From assembly GCA_964562455.1 (NCBI GenBank), contig CAZLTN010000014.1:23384-87383 (forward strand): a DNA stretch of 64,000 nucleotides, given 5' to 3'. The position numbers and the translations under genes were made by a program. The notes under the pieces were generated by a model, which saw only the letters and a list, made by a program, of their open reading frames with translations, was not told where the DNA came from and did not search any database. Positions 62,631 through 64,000 of the stretch are shown here, piece by piece. The stretch's first letter is position 1. Every line of letters starts with the position of its first letter. Source of the stretch: Ravibacter sp964562455 (GTDB taxonomy: Bacteria > Bacteroidota > Bacteroidia > Cytophagales > Spirosomataceae).

Positions 62631-64000
62631 TTACATACCCAGCGTCTTGATCAGCATTCCACGTGTAACGCGGTCGTTGGGATTCATCCCGTTCAGGATA
62701 CCGAGCTCTTCCATCCGGTTGGCGGGCATGTTCAGCGCCTGCATCGCCTGCTGGAAGGTACCGTCCCTTTCCACGGTTTTGACAAAGATCCTTTCCGGTT
62801 TCTTGTTGAGCTTGCTCTGATCGGTCAGCGACCTGAACCCGCCTGCTACTGATTTGAATGTATTGAAGTGGGTGTTGAAGTCGCTTTGGTAGGCCATTCC
62901 ATGCATAACGTACATGGCACCGCCGTATTGAATGATCCAGGTAGCGATCTGTACGGTTGTTTTGGGATCCTGGGCTGTGGTTTGTCCCTGTTGTTGTTCT
63001 GCCTGCTGCTGGCTGATCATGACGAGCGCAGGATTACCGTTTATGGTCTGCTTGGCATTTTCAAGTACTTTGAAGTTATATTGCTTCACAATATTCTGGG
63101 CGGCTTCATCGAGTGTATTACCCGAGCCCAATGTCAGCATCATCATTGATTTGCCGTCGCTGGGAGCCATTTGAAACTGGATAGGCGAGTTCTCATAGCG
63201 CCAGCCTTTAGGTACCGGAAACTGGAATTTCAATTCGGGATGATAGAAGGCATTATTTTCGACATAACCCTGTCTAGGATCTTCACCGTAAATAATTCCG
63301 TTGATCATTTTAAGATAGCCGTCGCGGTTGACCGAATAGGTGCCCGGGTGATTGCTCTGGTAGGCTTTGGCCAGTTGTTCCACCTTGTCGTGGCGGTCGC
63401 CCGGATCGGGGTGGGTAGACTGGAAGGTCGGGATGGACTGGCCGCTTTTGTCGCTGAGCCGCTTCAGCGTCCCGAAAAACTGCGCCATCTCTTTTGCGTC
63501 ATATCCTATTTTACTCGAATAGGTCACACCGATCTCGTCAGATTCGGTTTCATGGGCACGGCTGTAGCTGAGCATCAGCATCTGCAGGCCCTGTACGGCG
63601 CTTTCTCCCATGGCACGTACCTGCGGGGAAAGGATCATACCGGCCATAAGCACTCCCTGTCCTAATATCTGCGAAGTCTGCTGCCTGGCCGAATGCCTTG
63701 CAGTGACGTGGCCGATTTCATGGCCCAATACACCTGCAAATTCCGCTTCATTGTTGAAATGCGCCATGATGCCCCGTGTAAAATAAACGTAGCCGCCGGG
63801 TACGGCAAATGCATTTACAACCGGGGAATCAACGATATAGAACTGGTAGGGGAGTTCGGGACGGTGTGAGATGGCTGCCATCGCTTTCCCTTTGTCGTTT
63901 ATGAAAGACTGTAGTTTCTTATCTTCATAGAGCCCCATTGTAGCGACTATGGAAGGATGAGACTCGGCTCCGAGTGCTATTTCTTTTTCCTCCGACATAA
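62631..64000 (-). CDS. M48-family metalloprotease, 5' end beyond window
   Basis: Zinc metalloprotease of the M48 (BepA/YfgC-like) group, likely periplasmic and involved in envelope protein quality control. The visible part runs from SEEKEIALGAESHPSIVATM through the zinc site VLGHEIGHVTARHSARQ (HExxH) and the downstream Glu in SYSRAHETESDEIGVTYSSK. A second domain (about 260-400) and a LysM-like tail (RIFVKTVERDGTFQQAMQAL, ending NDRVTRGMLIKTLGM) follow. An ATG at 63998 begins the visible frame, but MSEEKEIALG is normally internal in this family and no signal peptide is seen, so the true start must lie past the window edge. Confidence 0.92.
   Translation of the reverse strand, partial: MSEEKEIALGAESHPSIVATMGLYEDKKLQSFINDKGKAMAAISHRPELPYQFYIVDSPVVNAFAVPGGYVYFTRGIMAHFNNEAEFAGVLGHEIGHVTARHSARQQTSQILGQGVLMAGMILSPQVRAMGESAVQGLQMLMLSYSRAHETESDEIGVTYSSKIGYDAKEMAQFFGTLKRLSDKSGQSIPTFQSTHPDPGDRHDKVEQLAKAYQSNHPGTYSVNRDGYLKMINGIIYGEDPRQGYVENNAFYHPELKFQFPVPKGWRYENSPIQFQMAPSDGKSMMMLTLGSGNTLDEAAQNIVKQYNFKVLENAKQTINGNPALVMISQQQAEQQQGQTTAQDPKTTVQIATWIIQYGGAMYVMHGMAYQSDFNTHFNTFKSVAGGFRSLTDQSKLNKKPERIFVKTVERDGTFQQAMQALNMPANRMEELGILNGMNPNDRVTRGMLIKTLGM

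Overview
The window looks like a chromosome segment of a Bacteroidota bacterium, most likely order Cytophagales (Dyadobacter/Spirosoma-like; the genus is a guess). The signs are a SusC/SusD pair with a DUF3823 lipoprotein, a one-protein hybrid two-component regulator, a C-terminal type IX secretion (T9SS) sorting domain, and promoter elements of the Bacteroidota TAnnTTTG type. By eye the GC content is about 50%. I saw no rRNA, tRNA, CRISPR array, transposase or prophage gene, and no gene-free stretch longer than 300 bases.

Region 1 (1-15570, minus strand, with a divergent AraC regulator at 15703-16605) is a polysaccharide or glycoside utilisation locus. In transcription order it encodes a large secreted sugar-dehydrogenase-like protein ending in a copper-binding domain, a ThuA protein, a Gfo/Idh/MocA oxidoreductase, a TIM-barrel sugar epimerase/isomerase, a mandelate-racemase-type enolase with a twin-arginine-like N-terminus, SusC, SusD, the DUF3823 lipoprotein, a GH43 glycosidase and a sulfatase cut by the window edge. 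Together these suggest outer-membrane uptake of a decorated glycan and oxidation/dehydration (keto-sugar or sugar-acid) chemistry on the products. The substrate cannot be read from sequence.

Region 2 (16737-19690, minus) holds three closely spaced genes: a YigZ/IMPACT protein, an MFS transporter and a WecA/TagO-like polyprenyl-phosphate sugar-phosphate transferase. The last could start the glycan of region 3.

Region 3 (19850-43078, minus) is a 23-kb surface-polysaccharide locus that reads like one operon, with many stop/start overlaps. It starts with the export machinery: an outer-membrane SLBB protein, a Wzz-like co-polymerase, an ABC permease and an ABC ATPase with a Wzt-type C-terminal extension. 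It continues with an aminotransferase, a multispanning GT-C-like protein, WbqC, two left-handed beta-helix acetyltransferases, an acyltransferase-3 protein, an SGNH hydrolase, a Wzy/WaaL-like membrane protein and at least nine glycosyltransferase-type genes. Two adjacent ones lack the acidic residues expected at their metal site.

Region 4 (43356-48616, plus) has topoisomerase IV subunit B, a bifunctional chorismate mutase/prephenate dehydratase and a TonB-dependent receptor. A cluster of palindromes separates the first two and another inverted repeat separates the last two.

Region 5 (48621-62052) has a hybrid two-component regulator (minus) divergent from a 3048-residue secreted beta-helix protein with six modules in two classes and a T9SS C-terminus. 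The window closes with a DUF983 membrane protein and an M48 metalloprotease whose 5' end lies beyond the edge.
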